From Dictyobacter vulcani (GTDB lineage Bacteria; Chloroflexota; Ktedonobacteria; Ktedonobacterales; Ktedonobacteraceae): a stretch of DNA of 64,000 nucleotides. The position numbers and the translations under genes were made by a program. The first letter of the stretch is position 1; each line of letters begins with the position of its first letter. Shown here one piece after another: positions 37,127 to 46,901 of the stretch. The DNA lies in assembly GCF_008974265.1 (NCBI RefSeq), contig NZ_BKZW01000002.1, positions 744,001 to 808,000 of the forward strand, given 5' to 3'. The notes under the pieces are model-generated. The model had not been told where the DNA came from and made no database searches. It saw nothing but the letters and a program-made list of their open reading frames with translations.

Positions 37127-40100
37127 ATGATCGCTGAATCAATCGATGACATCTACGAACTTTCACCAATGCAACGAGGCATGCTTTTTCATACCCTTTA
37201 CACTCCTCATTCTGGCGTCTATATAGAACAAGCCATCTATCACTTGCAGGGAGCTTTACAGCCGGATCTGCTGCGACAGGCGTGGCAGTCTATCCAACAA
37301 CGCCATCCAGTATTGCGTACACTATTTATCTGGGAAGGTATCGATGAACCGGTACAGGTGGTACAACAAATAGCCGAACTGCCCTGGCAAGAATTAGACT
37401 GGCGTGGCTATTCAACCTCCGTCCAACAGAGTAGCCTGGATGAATTGCTGGCGAACGACCGCCAGCGTGGCTTCGATATGAAGCAGGCTCCTTTGCTGCG
37501 TATTTCGCTATTACGGCTTGCACATCAGGAATATTATTTGCTATTTACCTATCATCATCTACTACTGGATGGCTGGTCGCTGGCCGAGACATTGCGCGAA
37601 GTGCTGATCACATATGAGGCGTATGTGCAGGGGAAAGAGCCCGCCTTGCAGATCACGCGGCGACCATATCATGATTATTTGCTCTGGTTGCAAGAGCAGG
37701 ATCAGAGTGCCGCCGAGCAGTTCTGGCGTACGTATCTGGCTGGCTTTGTGGCGCCAACTCCACTTGTACTGCAATCAGCAGCGGAGACGGCTGATACGAC
37801 GAGTGTCGCTCCCCAATTGCTTGATCAGGACGCTGCAGCGAATGCTGAACAGACTTCGGCGCATGCACGCTTGCATCTCAGCGGTGGCCGCTCGGTAACC
37901 TTACAGGGTCTGGCGCTCTCGATGGAGAAAACAGAGGCGTTACGGCAATTCGCCAGACAACACCGCCTGACCATCAATACGCTGGTACAAGGTGCCTGGT
38001 CGCTGCTCCTGAGCCGCTATAGCGGACAGGATGATATTCTCTTTGGCGCGACGGTCAATGGTCGGCCATTAAGTCTTCCCGGCGCGGAGGATATGATTGG
38101 TCTCTTTATCAATACCTTGCCTGTACGTGTCCCCATACCAGCACAGGAATCGCTCCTGACCTGGCTGACCCAACTTCAGATGCAGCAGGCCGACATGCGC
38201 CAGTATGATTATAGCCCGCTGGTGCAGATTCAAGGCTGGAGCGATGTGCCGCGTGAGTTGCCGCTGTTCGAAAGTCTGATGGTGTTTGAGAATTATCCCC
38301 TTAATAGCGCCGAGGAGCCGGGAACCGTGAGCACGCTTGAAGTGCGTGCAGTACAGATGTTGGAACAAACGAATTATCCACTGGTCCTGGCGGTGGGAGC
38401 CTGGCGACGGCTCGAATTACATCTGGGATATGCAACGACACAGTTCGCGGGATCCGCGATTGCTCGCATGCTTGAACATCTGGCTATGTTGTTAGATGAA
38501 TTTCTGGCGCATCCTGAGCAGCGGCTCCTGAACTATTCTTTGCTTACGGAGCGCGAAAAACAGTCTATCCTGACGACCTGGAATCAGACGGCTGAACCCT
38601 ATCCGTCTTATCACAACTGGACCGAGCTGTTTGCGCAGCAGGTGCAACGTACACCCGAGTCGTCTGCGCTTTGTTATGGATCTGAAGTCTACAGTTATCA
38701 GGACCTGGAGCAGCGGGCGAATCAGCTTGCGCATTATCTCCAGCAGCAAGGAGCTGGACCCGAGGTACGGATTGCCGTTTGTCTGGAACGTTCTCCCGAT
38801 CTCTGTGTAAGCCTGTTAAGTTGTCTGAAGGCAGGCGCAGCCTATTTTCCCATCGATCCCCATTATCCACCTGAGCGCATTGAATTTCTGCTGGCAGATG
38901 CTGGTGTAGCAATTGTGCTCACCAGAAGCGACTTTCAAGCTGCCTGTAGCTATCCAGCCGCCAGAACGATAGTGCTTGATAAGGAGCAGGCAGTCATTGC
39001 GGAGCAGTCAATAGAGTCTCCGGCAACCTCAATCTATCCAGACAATGCCGCTTATCTTATCTATACCTCTGGTTCTACCGGTACCCCCAAGGGCGTCATC
39101 GGTACCCATCGCGCCCTGGTCAACCATAGCCAGGCTACTATTCAGCGTTATCAACTGGATTCCAATGATCGTGTGTTGCAGTTTGCTTCGTTGAACTTTG
39201 ATGTCTTTCTGGAAGAATGCTTGCCCACCTGGTCAATAGGTGCGGCCGTGGTCATGTGGCCCGAGGCTTATCCAGCAGCACCGTCTGACTTTAATCGCTA
39301 TCTTGAGCAAGAACGACTGACTATCATTAATATTCCTTCGTCCTACTGGCACGCATGGGTGGCGGAAATGATGCACGCGCAGGCGCATCCGTCACAGATG
39401 CTGAAAGCGGTGATTATTGGAAGCGAGCGAGCATTGCCAGCTCAGCTACAGAACTGGTATCGCTGTGCCACCGAGAAGGTCGCTCTGTATAATGCCTATG
39501 GATTGACCGAGACCACGATTACCGCTCTGACCTATCAGGCCCATGCAGAAGAGGCTGTAGGACAACTGGTTCCGGTTGGACAGGCGATCGGGAACGTACA
39601 GGCGTATATTCTGGATCCACAATTGCAGCTGGTGGCGATTGGCTTGCCGGGCGAACTGTATATTGGTGGTCTGGCTCTGGCGCGTGGTTATTTCCAGCGT
39701 CCCGAGCTGACTGCCGAACGTTTTGTCCCGCATCCTTTCAGCCAGCAGGAGGGCGCACGACTCTATCGGACTGGTGATCTGGCGCGCTATCTGCCGAGCG
39801 GGGCGATCGAAGTGATGGGACGCCTGGATACGCAGATTAAGATCCGTGGCTTCCGCATTGAGCCGGGCGAAATCGAGTCAGTTCTCGCGCAGGATCCGGC
39901 GGTACAGGAATGCGTGGTGGTTGTGCGTGAAGATGTTCCTGGTGAGTCGCGGCTGGTAGCCTATGTGGTGGCCAGAACCCAGATCCAGGCGCTGGCGGCC
40001 AGACTCCAATTGCGCATCCAGGAAAAGCTGCCACCCTATATGCTTCCCACTATCTGTATCCTGTCTGACCAGTTGCCCCGGACCAGTACCGGCAAAATAG

Positions 40101-43100
40101 ATCCGCGTCAGTTGCCAGCGCCCGAGCAGCAGGGGACCACCAATAAAAAGAATTATGCCGCGCCCGAGACGCCACTTGAAGAGATACTGGCCAGTATCTG
40201 GGCCTCTGTTTTACAGGTAGAGAGTGTCGGACGGACCGAGCATTTTTTTCGGTTGGGTGGACATTCGTTGCAGGCTACTCAGGTTGTGGCGCGGCTACGC
40301 GATATCCTGCAGCTTGAGTTACCAGTGCGCGCGATTTATGATAAACCGACTATCGCTAAGCTTGCCACGCATATCGAAGCGCTACGCAAGCCAGAAAAGG
40401 GCCTGTCGATTCCAGCTATCACGCGTATGGAACGCCATGGACAGGTTCCCTTGTCGTTTGCGCAGGAGCGCTTCTGGTTTCTGAATCAATGGCAGCCAGA
40501 TAATCCTTTCTATAATATTTCGCTGGCCCTGCAACTACATGGACTGCTTGACCAGCAGGCCCTGGAGCGCGCCTGGAAGTTGATGGTTGCGCGTCACGAG
40601 CCGTTGCGCACGACCATTCTCTCCCAGGATGGCGTGGCAAGCCAGCATATCAGCGCTGAGGATCCGAGTGCTCTGACGACAGTGGATCTGACTGGCAGGC
40701 CAGCCTCTGAGCGTGCTCAGGTGGTTCGCAGTTTGATCCAGCAAGAGGCGCAGCGACCCTTTCAATTGGATCAGGAGTTAGTCAGGCTGATCCTGTTTCA
40801 GCTTGATCCCAATGAACATGTGTTACTGCTAATCTTTCATCATATCATTGTCGATGGCTGGTCAATTGATCTCTTGCTGAACGAACTTCAGACGTTCTAT
40901 CGTCAGCAGCAAGTGGAACCGGCGGCGACCGAGCCAGAACCATTGCCTTTGCAATATGCTGATTATGCGCTCTGGCAGCGTACCTGGTTGCAGGGAGAGA
41001 TCCTGGAGACCCAGTTGAGCTACTGGCAGGAGCAATTAGCTGGCGCGCCTCCGACCCTGGATCTGCCGACCGATCGGCCGCGTCCAGCGGTCCAGACTTT
41101 TCGCGGTGCGATCTATCCTTTCAGCTTGAATCCAGCCGTCAGCCAGGGGCTGCAGGCGGTCAATCGTGAAGAAGGCGTGACCAATTTTATGGCCTTGCTG
41201 GCTGGCTTCTATCTGGTCTTTGTGCGTTACGCCGGTCAGTATGATCTGGTGGTAGGTACTCCGACCGCCGGTAGAACGCAGCGCGAGACCGAGCAGATGG
41301 TCGGACTCTTCCTGAATACCTTGCCTTTGCGTATTCATGGTGATGCGACCTTAACCTGGCGCGAATTGCTGGGCGTGGTGCGGGACGTGGCTTTAGATGC
41401 CTATACCCATCAAGATCTGCCTTTTGAGAAACTCGTTGAGGCGTTGCAGCCCGAACGCAGCCAGAGCCATTCACCGCTCTTCCAGGTACTCTTTGTCTTC
41501 CAGAATACGCCGCACAAAGAACTGTCCTGGCCAGGTTTGCAGGCTGAATTAATTGAGATTGGCAGTCGCACAGCCAAGCAAGATCTGACAATTGAGCTGC
41601 GCGAAACGGCTGAAGGTATACGCGGCGTGGTGGAATACAACATTGATCTGTTTGATGAAAACACGATCATACGCATGATCACGCATTTTCAGACCTTGTT
41701 GGGCAACGCCATCGAAGAACCTGATCTCCCGATTGGCGATCTGCCATTGCTGACGGCTGGCGAGCGTCAGCAGATGCTTGGTGAATGGAATGCGACCGCC
41801 CATGATTCCCTGCCTGATCTCTGCCTGCATACGTTGTTTGAGCAACAGGTCCAGCGCACCCCCACGGCTGTCGCTGTCCTGACCGAAGCGGGACAGCTGA
41901 CCTATCAGGAACTTGATGAGCGGGCCAATCAACTGGCGCATTATCTGCGCTCACGTGGCGTCAGGCCAGAGCAGCGAGTTGGAGTATGCCTGGAACGCAA
42001 GCCGGAATTGATTATGAGTCTGCTGGCGATCCTGAAAGCTGGCGCGGCGTATGTACCATTTGATGTGCGCCTGCCACAGGAGCGCATCCGCTTCTGTCTT
42101 GAGGATGCTGATATCCAGTTAATGCTCACCCACACCGCGCTTGTACAGCAACTCGAATTATCCGAGGAGCAGGCTGTATGTCTGGATGCGTTGCAGGAAC
42201 AGATTGCACAGCAGCCCAGGAGTGCCGTCCAGAGCAATGTCAGCGTGGCGAATCTGGCGTACCTGATCTATACTTCGGGCTCTACCGGAACCCCCAAAGC
42301 GGTGGCTATTACCCATCAAAGTCCGGCGGTGCTGGTCAAATGGGCGCAGAGCGTATTCGCGCCCGAGGATCTGGCGGGTGTGCTGGCGGCCACTTCAATC
42401 ACCTTTGATCTCTCTATCTTCGAGATCTTTGTGCCCTTGAGTAGTGGTGGCACGGTCATCCTTGCCAATGATGCCTTGCATCTACCAACTCTGAAAACGG
42501 TGCAGCAGGTTACCCTGATCAATACTGTTCCCTCTGCGGCGGTCGAATTAGCGAATTTGCAGGCCATCCCGGAGACGGTGCGCGTGATAAATCTGGCCGG
42601 TGAACCACTGACCCTGCCGCTGGTGCAACAACTGTATCAGCAGACCATGGTCCAGCGTGTCTTCAATCTGTATGGACCTTCAGAGGATACAACCTACTCA
42701 ACCTTTGGTCTTCAGACGCGTGACATCAGTGCTGCGCCGACGATTGGCCGGCCGCTGGCGCATACGCAGGTCTATCTGCTCGATGCCGCCTATCAACCTG
42801 TACCGGTCGGTGTGATTGGTGAAGTCTATCTGGGTGGCGCTGGACTGGCCCGTGGCTATCTGCATCGGCCGGAGCTTACCGCCGAGCGTTTTATTCCAGA
42901 TCTCTTTAGCACTGAGCCGGGGATGCGCCTGTATCGAACTGGCGATCTGGCGCGCTATCGTCCGAATGGTGAGATTGAGTTTATTGGCCGTAATGATAAT
43001 CAGGTCAAGATCCGTGGGTATCGTATTGAGTTGGGCGAGATTGAGCAGGCGCTACTCCAGCATCCAGATATTCAGCAATGCGTCGTGGTGGTCCGCGAGG

Positions 43101-43693
43101 ATGCCGCCGGCGAGAAGTATCTGGTGGCCTATAGTGAGCTGAAAGCTGCTGTATCTTCCTCGGTTAGTAGTGAGTTTGAGCTACGACACTTTTTACGCGC
43201 ACGCCTGCCCGAATATATGTTGCCCACTCGTTTTGAGGTGCTGGATGCCCTGCCGTTAAACGCCAATGGTAAAGTTGATCGGCGTGCGCTCCCAGAGCCG
43301 ACGGAACGTGTAAGCAGTTTATTTGAGACGGCCATTATTACCGATGCCGCGCTATCTCAGGTAGAGGAATTGATCCAGAGCATCTGGTCGCAGTTGCTGC
43401 AGCGTGAGTCGATTGGCTTGCACGATAACTTTTTTGAACTTGGTGGCCACTCCTTATTGGCCATCCGCATTATCTCACGCATCCGGGAGCTGTTTCAGCT
43501 GGATGTGAAATTGCGGCTCCTGTTTGAAGCTCCGACTATTGCTGAACTTGCGCGCCATATTGAAGAATTGTTGCAGGTGAGCAGCCTGGAAACCAGCAGT
43601 GTGCCTGCGCTTCGTCCGCAGGAACGTCCCGCAGTCATTCCACTCTCGTTTGCGCAAGAAGCGGCTCTGGTTCTTGAGTCAGCTGGAGCCTGA
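37127..43693 (+). CDS. NRPS, two modules plus start of a third (5' part of frameshifted gene)
   Basis: 2188 codons: C-A-T-C-A-T followed by the first 10 residues of a third C domain. C1 begins IYELSPMQRGMLFHTLY, the form seen in DCL-type domains, with HHLLLDG near 142. A1: TSGSTG near 646, code DVENIGAIT plus Lys; Glu at the third position suggests a basic side chain. T1 GGHSL near 1043. C2 HHIIVDG near 1238. A2: TSGSTG near 1715, code DLFNNALTYK, an alanine code. T2 GGHSL near 2105. At 43651-43664 the frame shifts: CAAGAAGCGG replaces the expected CAAGAGCGG, an extra A, so PLSFAQE is followed by out-of-frame residues and a stop at 43691-43693. TAGGAGA precedes the ATG. Confidence 0.93.
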   Translation: MIAESIDDIYELSPMQRGMLFHTLYTPHSGVYIEQAIYHLQGALQPDLLRQAWQSIQQRHPVLRTLFIWEGIDEPVQVVQQIAELPWQELDWRGYSTSVQQSSLDELLANDRQRGFDMKQAPLLRISLLRLAHQEYYLLFTYHHLLLDGWSLAETLREVLITYEAYVQGKEPALQITRRPYHDYLLWLQEQDQSAAEQFWRTYLAGFVAPTPLVLQSAAETADTTSVAPQLLDQDAAANAEQTSAHARLHLSGGRSVTLQGLALSMEKTEALRQFARQHRLTINTLVQGAWSLLLSRYSGQDDILFGATVNGRPLSLPGAEDMIGLFINTLPVRVPIPAQESLLTWLTQLQMQQADMRQYDYSPLVQIQGWSDVPRELPLFESLMVFENYPLNSAEEPGTVSTLEVRAVQMLEQTNYPLVLAVGAWRRLELHLGYATTQFAGSAIARMLEHLAMLLDEFLAHPEQRLLNYSLLTEREKQSILTTWNQTAEPYPSYHNWTELFAQQVQRTPESSALCYGSEVYSYQDLEQRANQLAHYLQQQGAGPEVRIAVCLERSPDLCVSLLSCLKAGAAYFPIDPHYPPERIEFLLADAGVAIVLTRSDFQAACSYPAARTIVLDKEQAVIAEQSIESPATSIYPDNAAYLIYTSGSTGTPKGVIGTHRALVNHSQATIQRYQLDSNDRVLQFASLNFDVFLEECLPTWSIGAAVVMWPEAYPAAPSDFNRYLEQERLTIINIPSSYWHAWVAEMMHAQAHPSQMLKAVIIGSERALPAQLQNWYRCATEKVALYNAYGLTETTITALTYQAHAEEAVGQLVPVGQAIGNVQAYILDPQLQLVAIGLPGELYIGGLALARGYFQRPELTAERFVPHPFSQQEGARLYRTGDLARYLPSGAIEVMGRLDTQIKIRGFRIEPGEIESVLAQDPAVQECVVVVREDVPGESRLVAYVVARTQIQALAARLQLRIQEKLPPYMLPTICILSDQLPRTSTGKIDPRQLPAPEQQGTTNKKNYAAPETPLEEILASIWASVLQVESVGRTEHFFRLGGHSLQATQVVARLRDILQLELPVRAIYDKPTIAKLATHIEALRKPEKGLSIPAITRMERHGQVPLSFAQERFWFLNQWQPDNPFYNISLALQLHGLLDQQALERAWKLMVARHEPLRTTILSQDGVASQHISAEDPSALTTVDLTGRPASERAQVVRSLIQQEAQRPFQLDQELVRLILFQLDPNEHVLLLIFHHIIVDGWSIDLLLNELQTFYRQQQVEPAATEPEPLPLQYADYALWQRTWLQGEILETQLSYWQEQLAGAPPTLDLPTDRPRPAVQTFRGAIYPFSLNPAVSQGLQAVNREEGVTNFMALLAGFYLVFVRYAGQYDLVVGTPTAGRTQRETEQMVGLFLNTLPLRIHGDATLTWRELLGVVRDVALDAYTHQDLPFEKLVEALQPERSQSHSPLFQVLFVFQNTPHKELSWPGLQAELIEIGSRTAKQDLTIELRETAEGIRGVVEYNIDLFDENTIIRMITHFQTLLGNAIEEPDLPIGDLPLLTAGERQQMLGEWNATAHDSLPDLCLHTLFEQQVQRTPTAVAVLTEAGQLTYQELDERANQLAHYLRSRGVRPEQRVGVCLERKPELIMSLLAILKAGAAYVPFDVRLPQERIRFCLEDADIQLMLTHTALVQQLELSEEQAVCLDALQEQIAQQPRSAVQSNVSVANLAYLIYTSGSTGTPKAVAITHQSPAVLVKWAQSVFAPEDLAGVLAATSITFDLSIFEIFVPLSSGGTVILANDALHLPTLKTVQQVTLINTVPSAAVELANLQAIPETVRVINLAGEPLTLPLVQQLYQQTMVQRVFNLYGPSEDTTYSTFGLQTRDISAAPTIGRPLAHTQVYLLDAAYQPVPVGVIGEVYLGGAGLARGYLHRPELTAERFIPDLFSTEPGMRLYRTGDLARYRPNGEIEFIGRNDNQVKIRGYRIELGEIEQALLQHPDIQQCVVVVREDAAGEKYLVAYSELKAAVSSSVSSEFELRHFLRARLPEYMLPTRFEVLDALPLNANGKVDRRALPEPTERVSSLFETAIITDAALSQVEELIQSIWSQLLQRESIGLHDNFFELGGHSLLAIRIISRIRELFQLDVKLRLLFEAPTIAELARHIEELLQVSSLETSSVPALRPQERPAVIPLSFAQEAALVLESAGA

Positions 43694-46600
43694 AAGTCCG
43701 GCGTATACGTTACCATTTGCGCTGAAATTATCCGGTCACCTGCAAGTGGATCACCTGGAAAAATGCTTGAATGCGCTGATCCAGCGCCATGAAAGCTTAC
43801 GTACAGCACTACTGATGCAGGATGATCGCTTGCAGCAAGTGATTATTCCCGAGCTTTCCATCAGCCTGCCAGACATACAGGTGATCGCCGCTACTGCCGA
43901 GGCGCAATCGCAAGAAATCCAGACTCTGGTGATGGAAGAAGCGATGACACCCTTCGATTTCGCGCAGCCATCATTGCTGCGACTCAAATTGCTGAAGGTC
44001 ACCGCTGATGAACATATCCTCCTGCTCTCACTGCATCACTGTATCGCGGATGCCTGGTCAATTGGTATCCTGGTGAACGAGCTCAGCCTGCTCTATACTG
44101 CTTCGCTCTTACATGAAGAGGCACAATTGCCAGACCTGCCCATCCAGTACGCGGACTATGCGCTCTGGCAGCGGGAATGGTTGCAGGGTGCTGTGCTGGA
44201 GCAACAGCTGGGCTACTGGCGTACAGCCTTACGGGGAGCCCCCGAGGTGTTAGCGCTGCCACTTGATTATACGCGTCCCGCTGTTCAGATGCAGGAAGGT
44301 AAAGGCCATTCTCTGCATATTTCCCAGCACCTGACAGAGCAACTACACGCTTTGAGTCTGCAGGAAGGTGTGACCCTGTTTATGACCTTGCTGGCAGCTT
44401 TCCAGGTGCTGCTGCTACGCTACACGGGTCAGGATGATCTGGTCATTGGCACGCCGGTAGCGGGCAGGACGCAGAGTGAAACTGAAGGCTTGATTGGTTG
44501 TTTTATTAATACGCTGCCCCTGCGCACGCAGTTGTCCGGCAATCCTACATTCCAGGAACTGTTGGTGCGGGTCCGCGAAAGCTGTCTGGAAGCCTTCCGC
44601 CATCAGGAGTTGCCGTTTGAGCGCATCGTGGATGCCGTCCAGCCCGAACGCAGCTTGAGCCACCATCCATTGTTCCAGGTTATGTTCATCTTGCAGAACG
44701 CGCCGCAAGGTGATCTGAATCTGCCCGGCCTGGAATTAGAATCCTTGCCGATCAATAATCCGACCACTAAATTTGATATCACCCTGGCCTTGACGGAATT
44801 GCCAGAAGGTATCAGTGTCTTGTTTGAATATAATATTCATCTCTTTGATGCATCGACTATCATCGATCTTGCGCACCATTTTATGTCTCTGCTGGAAGAG
44901 ATCGTGCGGGCTCCTGAGAAACAGTTGTTGAGCTATGAGTTGATGACGAGTGAGGAGCGGCAACGTTTCCTGACCATCACCAGTGGACCACTCGTCCCAG
45001 ACTACCGTACCCGGACCGTGCTGCACATGATTGCCGAGCAAGCCACGCGTACTCCTCAGGTGGTGGCGATTGTAGCGGGTGAGCAACAGTTGACCTATGC
45101 CGAGCTGGATGCGCAATCCAATCAACTGGCCCGACTGCTGCGTCAACATGGCATCCACACCGAGACACGGGTCGGTATCTGTCTGGAACGCTCATTAGTG
45201 CTGCCGCTGGCCCTATTGAGTGTGCTCAAGGCCGGAGGAGTCTACGTTCCTCTGGATCCTAAGAGTCCACTTGAGCGGCTGGCCTTCCAACTGCGGAATG
45301 CGCAGATAGAGCTACTACTTACCCAGAGTCAGTTATTACAAACGCTGGATGCACTACCGTGCGCGTCGCTGTGCCTGGATCAGTTAGAGCAATCCTGGCA
45401 GCCCCTGCCTGCTGATCCTTTAGAAGAGACGGTCGTGCCTGAGCAACTGGCATATATCATCTATACTTCAGGCTCGACTGGTGAGCCAAAGGGCGTGATG
45501 GTGACCCATGAAGGCTTGAGCAACTATCTGGCCTGGGCCGTAGCTACCTATCCCATGCATGAAGGAAAAGGTGCGCCAGTCCACTCTGCGATCAATTTTG
45601 ATCTGACGGTGACCAGCTTATTTGCTCCCTTGCTGACCGGCCAGGCCGTGGTGCTGTTGCCGGAGAAGCAGGCCGAGGAGCAGAGTCTTGAGGTATTACA
45701 GGCTGCCTTCTCCTCTGGACAGGAGTGGAGCTTTATCAAGTTGACCCCGGCCCATCTGGCTGGCTTGAGCCATCTGCTCGTCGAGGAACAGGTTGTGCAA
45801 GCCAGTAAGGCTTTGATTATTGGTGGTGAAGCGTTGGGCATGGAGCAGGTTAAATTCTGGCAAAAAGCCGCTCCTGAACTGCGCCTCTTCAATGAGTATG
45901 GTCCAACCGAAACGGTGGTTGGCTGTTGTGTGTATGAGCTTCAGTCGCAGGATACCCACACTGGCGCTATTCCCATCGGTCGCCCCATTGCTAATACACA
46001 GCTCTATATCCTGGATACGCAGATGAATCTGGTGCCGGCTGGTGGTATCGGTGAACTCTATATTGGTGGCGCGGGTGTGGCCCGTGGCTATCAGGGCAGA
46101 GCTGACCTGACGGCCGAGCGTTTTGTGCCTGATCCATTCAGTCAGATTCCAGGTAGCCGCCTGTATAAAACCGGGGATCTGGCGCACATGTTGCCCGGCG
46201 GCGATCTGGTCTATCGCGGCCGCAATGACCAGCAGATAAAGATCCATGGTTTCAGAATTGAGCCGGAGGAAATCGCGGTTGTGCTGTTGCGTCATTCGGC
46301 TATCCGTGATGCTTTGATCATGGCGCGTGCGAACCAGGCTGGCATGCCACAACTGGTCGCATATCTGCTCGCTGAGCCGGATCAGGCGGTGACCCGTGAG
46401 GAGATCCAGCGCTATCTACAGAAAGCTCTGCCTGCCTATCTGGTCCCCTCTGTTTATATATTCCTGGATGCCTTCCCGCTGGCGGCTACCGGTAAAGTGG
46501 ACCGGCAGGCCTTGCCTGATCCAGAGTTCACGTTACCGGACGCAACCTATGAGGCTCCTTTGACCCCTATCGAAGAGACGCTGGCGACGATCTGGATGCA

Positions 46601-46853
46601 CGTCCTGCATGTTGAACGCGTTGGACGGCACGATAACTTTTTCGCTTTAGGTGGTCAATCGCTGCTGGCGACCCAGATTATCTTCCACGTGCGCCGTGAT
46701 CTACAGACTGAAATGCCTCTGCGTACCCTGTTTGCCGCACCGACTATTGCCAGTTTTGCGGAAGCGATTATTCAGCAGGAACTGGCTGAAGCTGAAAATG
46801 AGGACCTGCTGCAGATCCTGGCCCAACTCGGCGAGTTGCCGCATGAGAACTGA
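43599..46853 (+). CDS. NRPS third module C-A-T (3' part of frameshifted gene, predicted Asn)
   Basis: The frame is open from 43599, but homology begins at about 43662 with RLWFLSQLEPESPAY, continuing exactly where the preceding frame fails. C domain: HHCIADA near 44035, with Ala in place of the final Gly of HHxxxDG. A domain: TSGSTGEPKG near 45465 and code DLTKIGEVG plus Lys, an asparagine code. T domain: GGQSL near 46646. The C-terminus is acidic (NEDLLQILAQLGELPHEN), suited to dock with the next protein. There is no ribosome binding site for independent translation, so a single original gene of 37127-46853 (about 3240 codons) is likely, broken by mutation or by a sequence error. Confidence 0.9.
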   Translation: MCLRFVRRNVPQSFHSRLRKKRLWFLSQLEPESPAYTLPFALKLSGHLQVDHLEKCLNALIQRHESLRTALLMQDDRLQQVIIPELSISLPDIQVIAATAEAQSQEIQTLVMEEAMTPFDFAQPSLLRLKLLKVTADEHILLLSLHHCIADAWSIGILVNELSLLYTASLLHEEAQLPDLPIQYADYALWQREWLQGAVLEQQLGYWRTALRGAPEVLALPLDYTRPAVQMQEGKGHSLHISQHLTEQLHALSLQEGVTLFMTLLAAFQVLLLRYTGQDDLVIGTPVAGRTQSETEGLIGCFINTLPLRTQLSGNPTFQELLVRVRESCLEAFRHQELPFERIVDAVQPERSLSHHPLFQVMFILQNAPQGDLNLPGLELESLPINNPTTKFDITLALTELPEGISVLFEYNIHLFDASTIIDLAHHFMSLLEEIVRAPEKQLLSYELMTSEERQRFLTITSGPLVPDYRTRTVLHMIAEQATRTPQVVAIVAGEQQLTYAELDAQSNQLARLLRQHGIHTETRVGICLERSLVLPLALLSVLKAGGVYVPLDPKSPLERLAFQLRNAQIELLLTQSQLLQTLDALPCASLCLDQLEQSWQPLPADPLEETVVPEQLAYIIYTSGSTGEPKGVMVTHEGLSNYLAWAVATYPMHEGKGAPVHSAINFDLTVTSLFAPLLTGQAVVLLPEKQAEEQSLEVLQAAFSSGQEWSFIKLTPAHLAGLSHLLVEEQVVQASKALIIGGEALGMEQVKFWQKAAPELRLFNEYGPTETVVGCCVYELQSQDTHTGAIPIGRPIANTQLYILDTQMNLVPAGGIGELYIGGAGVARGYQGRADLTAERFVPDPFSQIPGSRLYKTGDLAHMLPGGDLVYRGRNDQQIKIHGFRIEPEEIAVVLLRHSAIRDALIMARANQAGMPQLVAYLLAEPDQAVTREEIQRYLQKALPAYLVPSVYIFLDAFPLAATGKVDRQALPDPEFTLPDATYEAPLTPIEETLATIWMHVLHVERVGRHDNFFALGGQSLLATQIIFHVRRDLQTEMPLRTLFAAPTIASFAEAIIQQELAEAENEDLLQILAQLGELPHEN

Positions 46854-46901
46854 TCGTTACCTGCTTATTTTCACTGTTCAAGGATAAAGGAAGGATACAA
46901 C

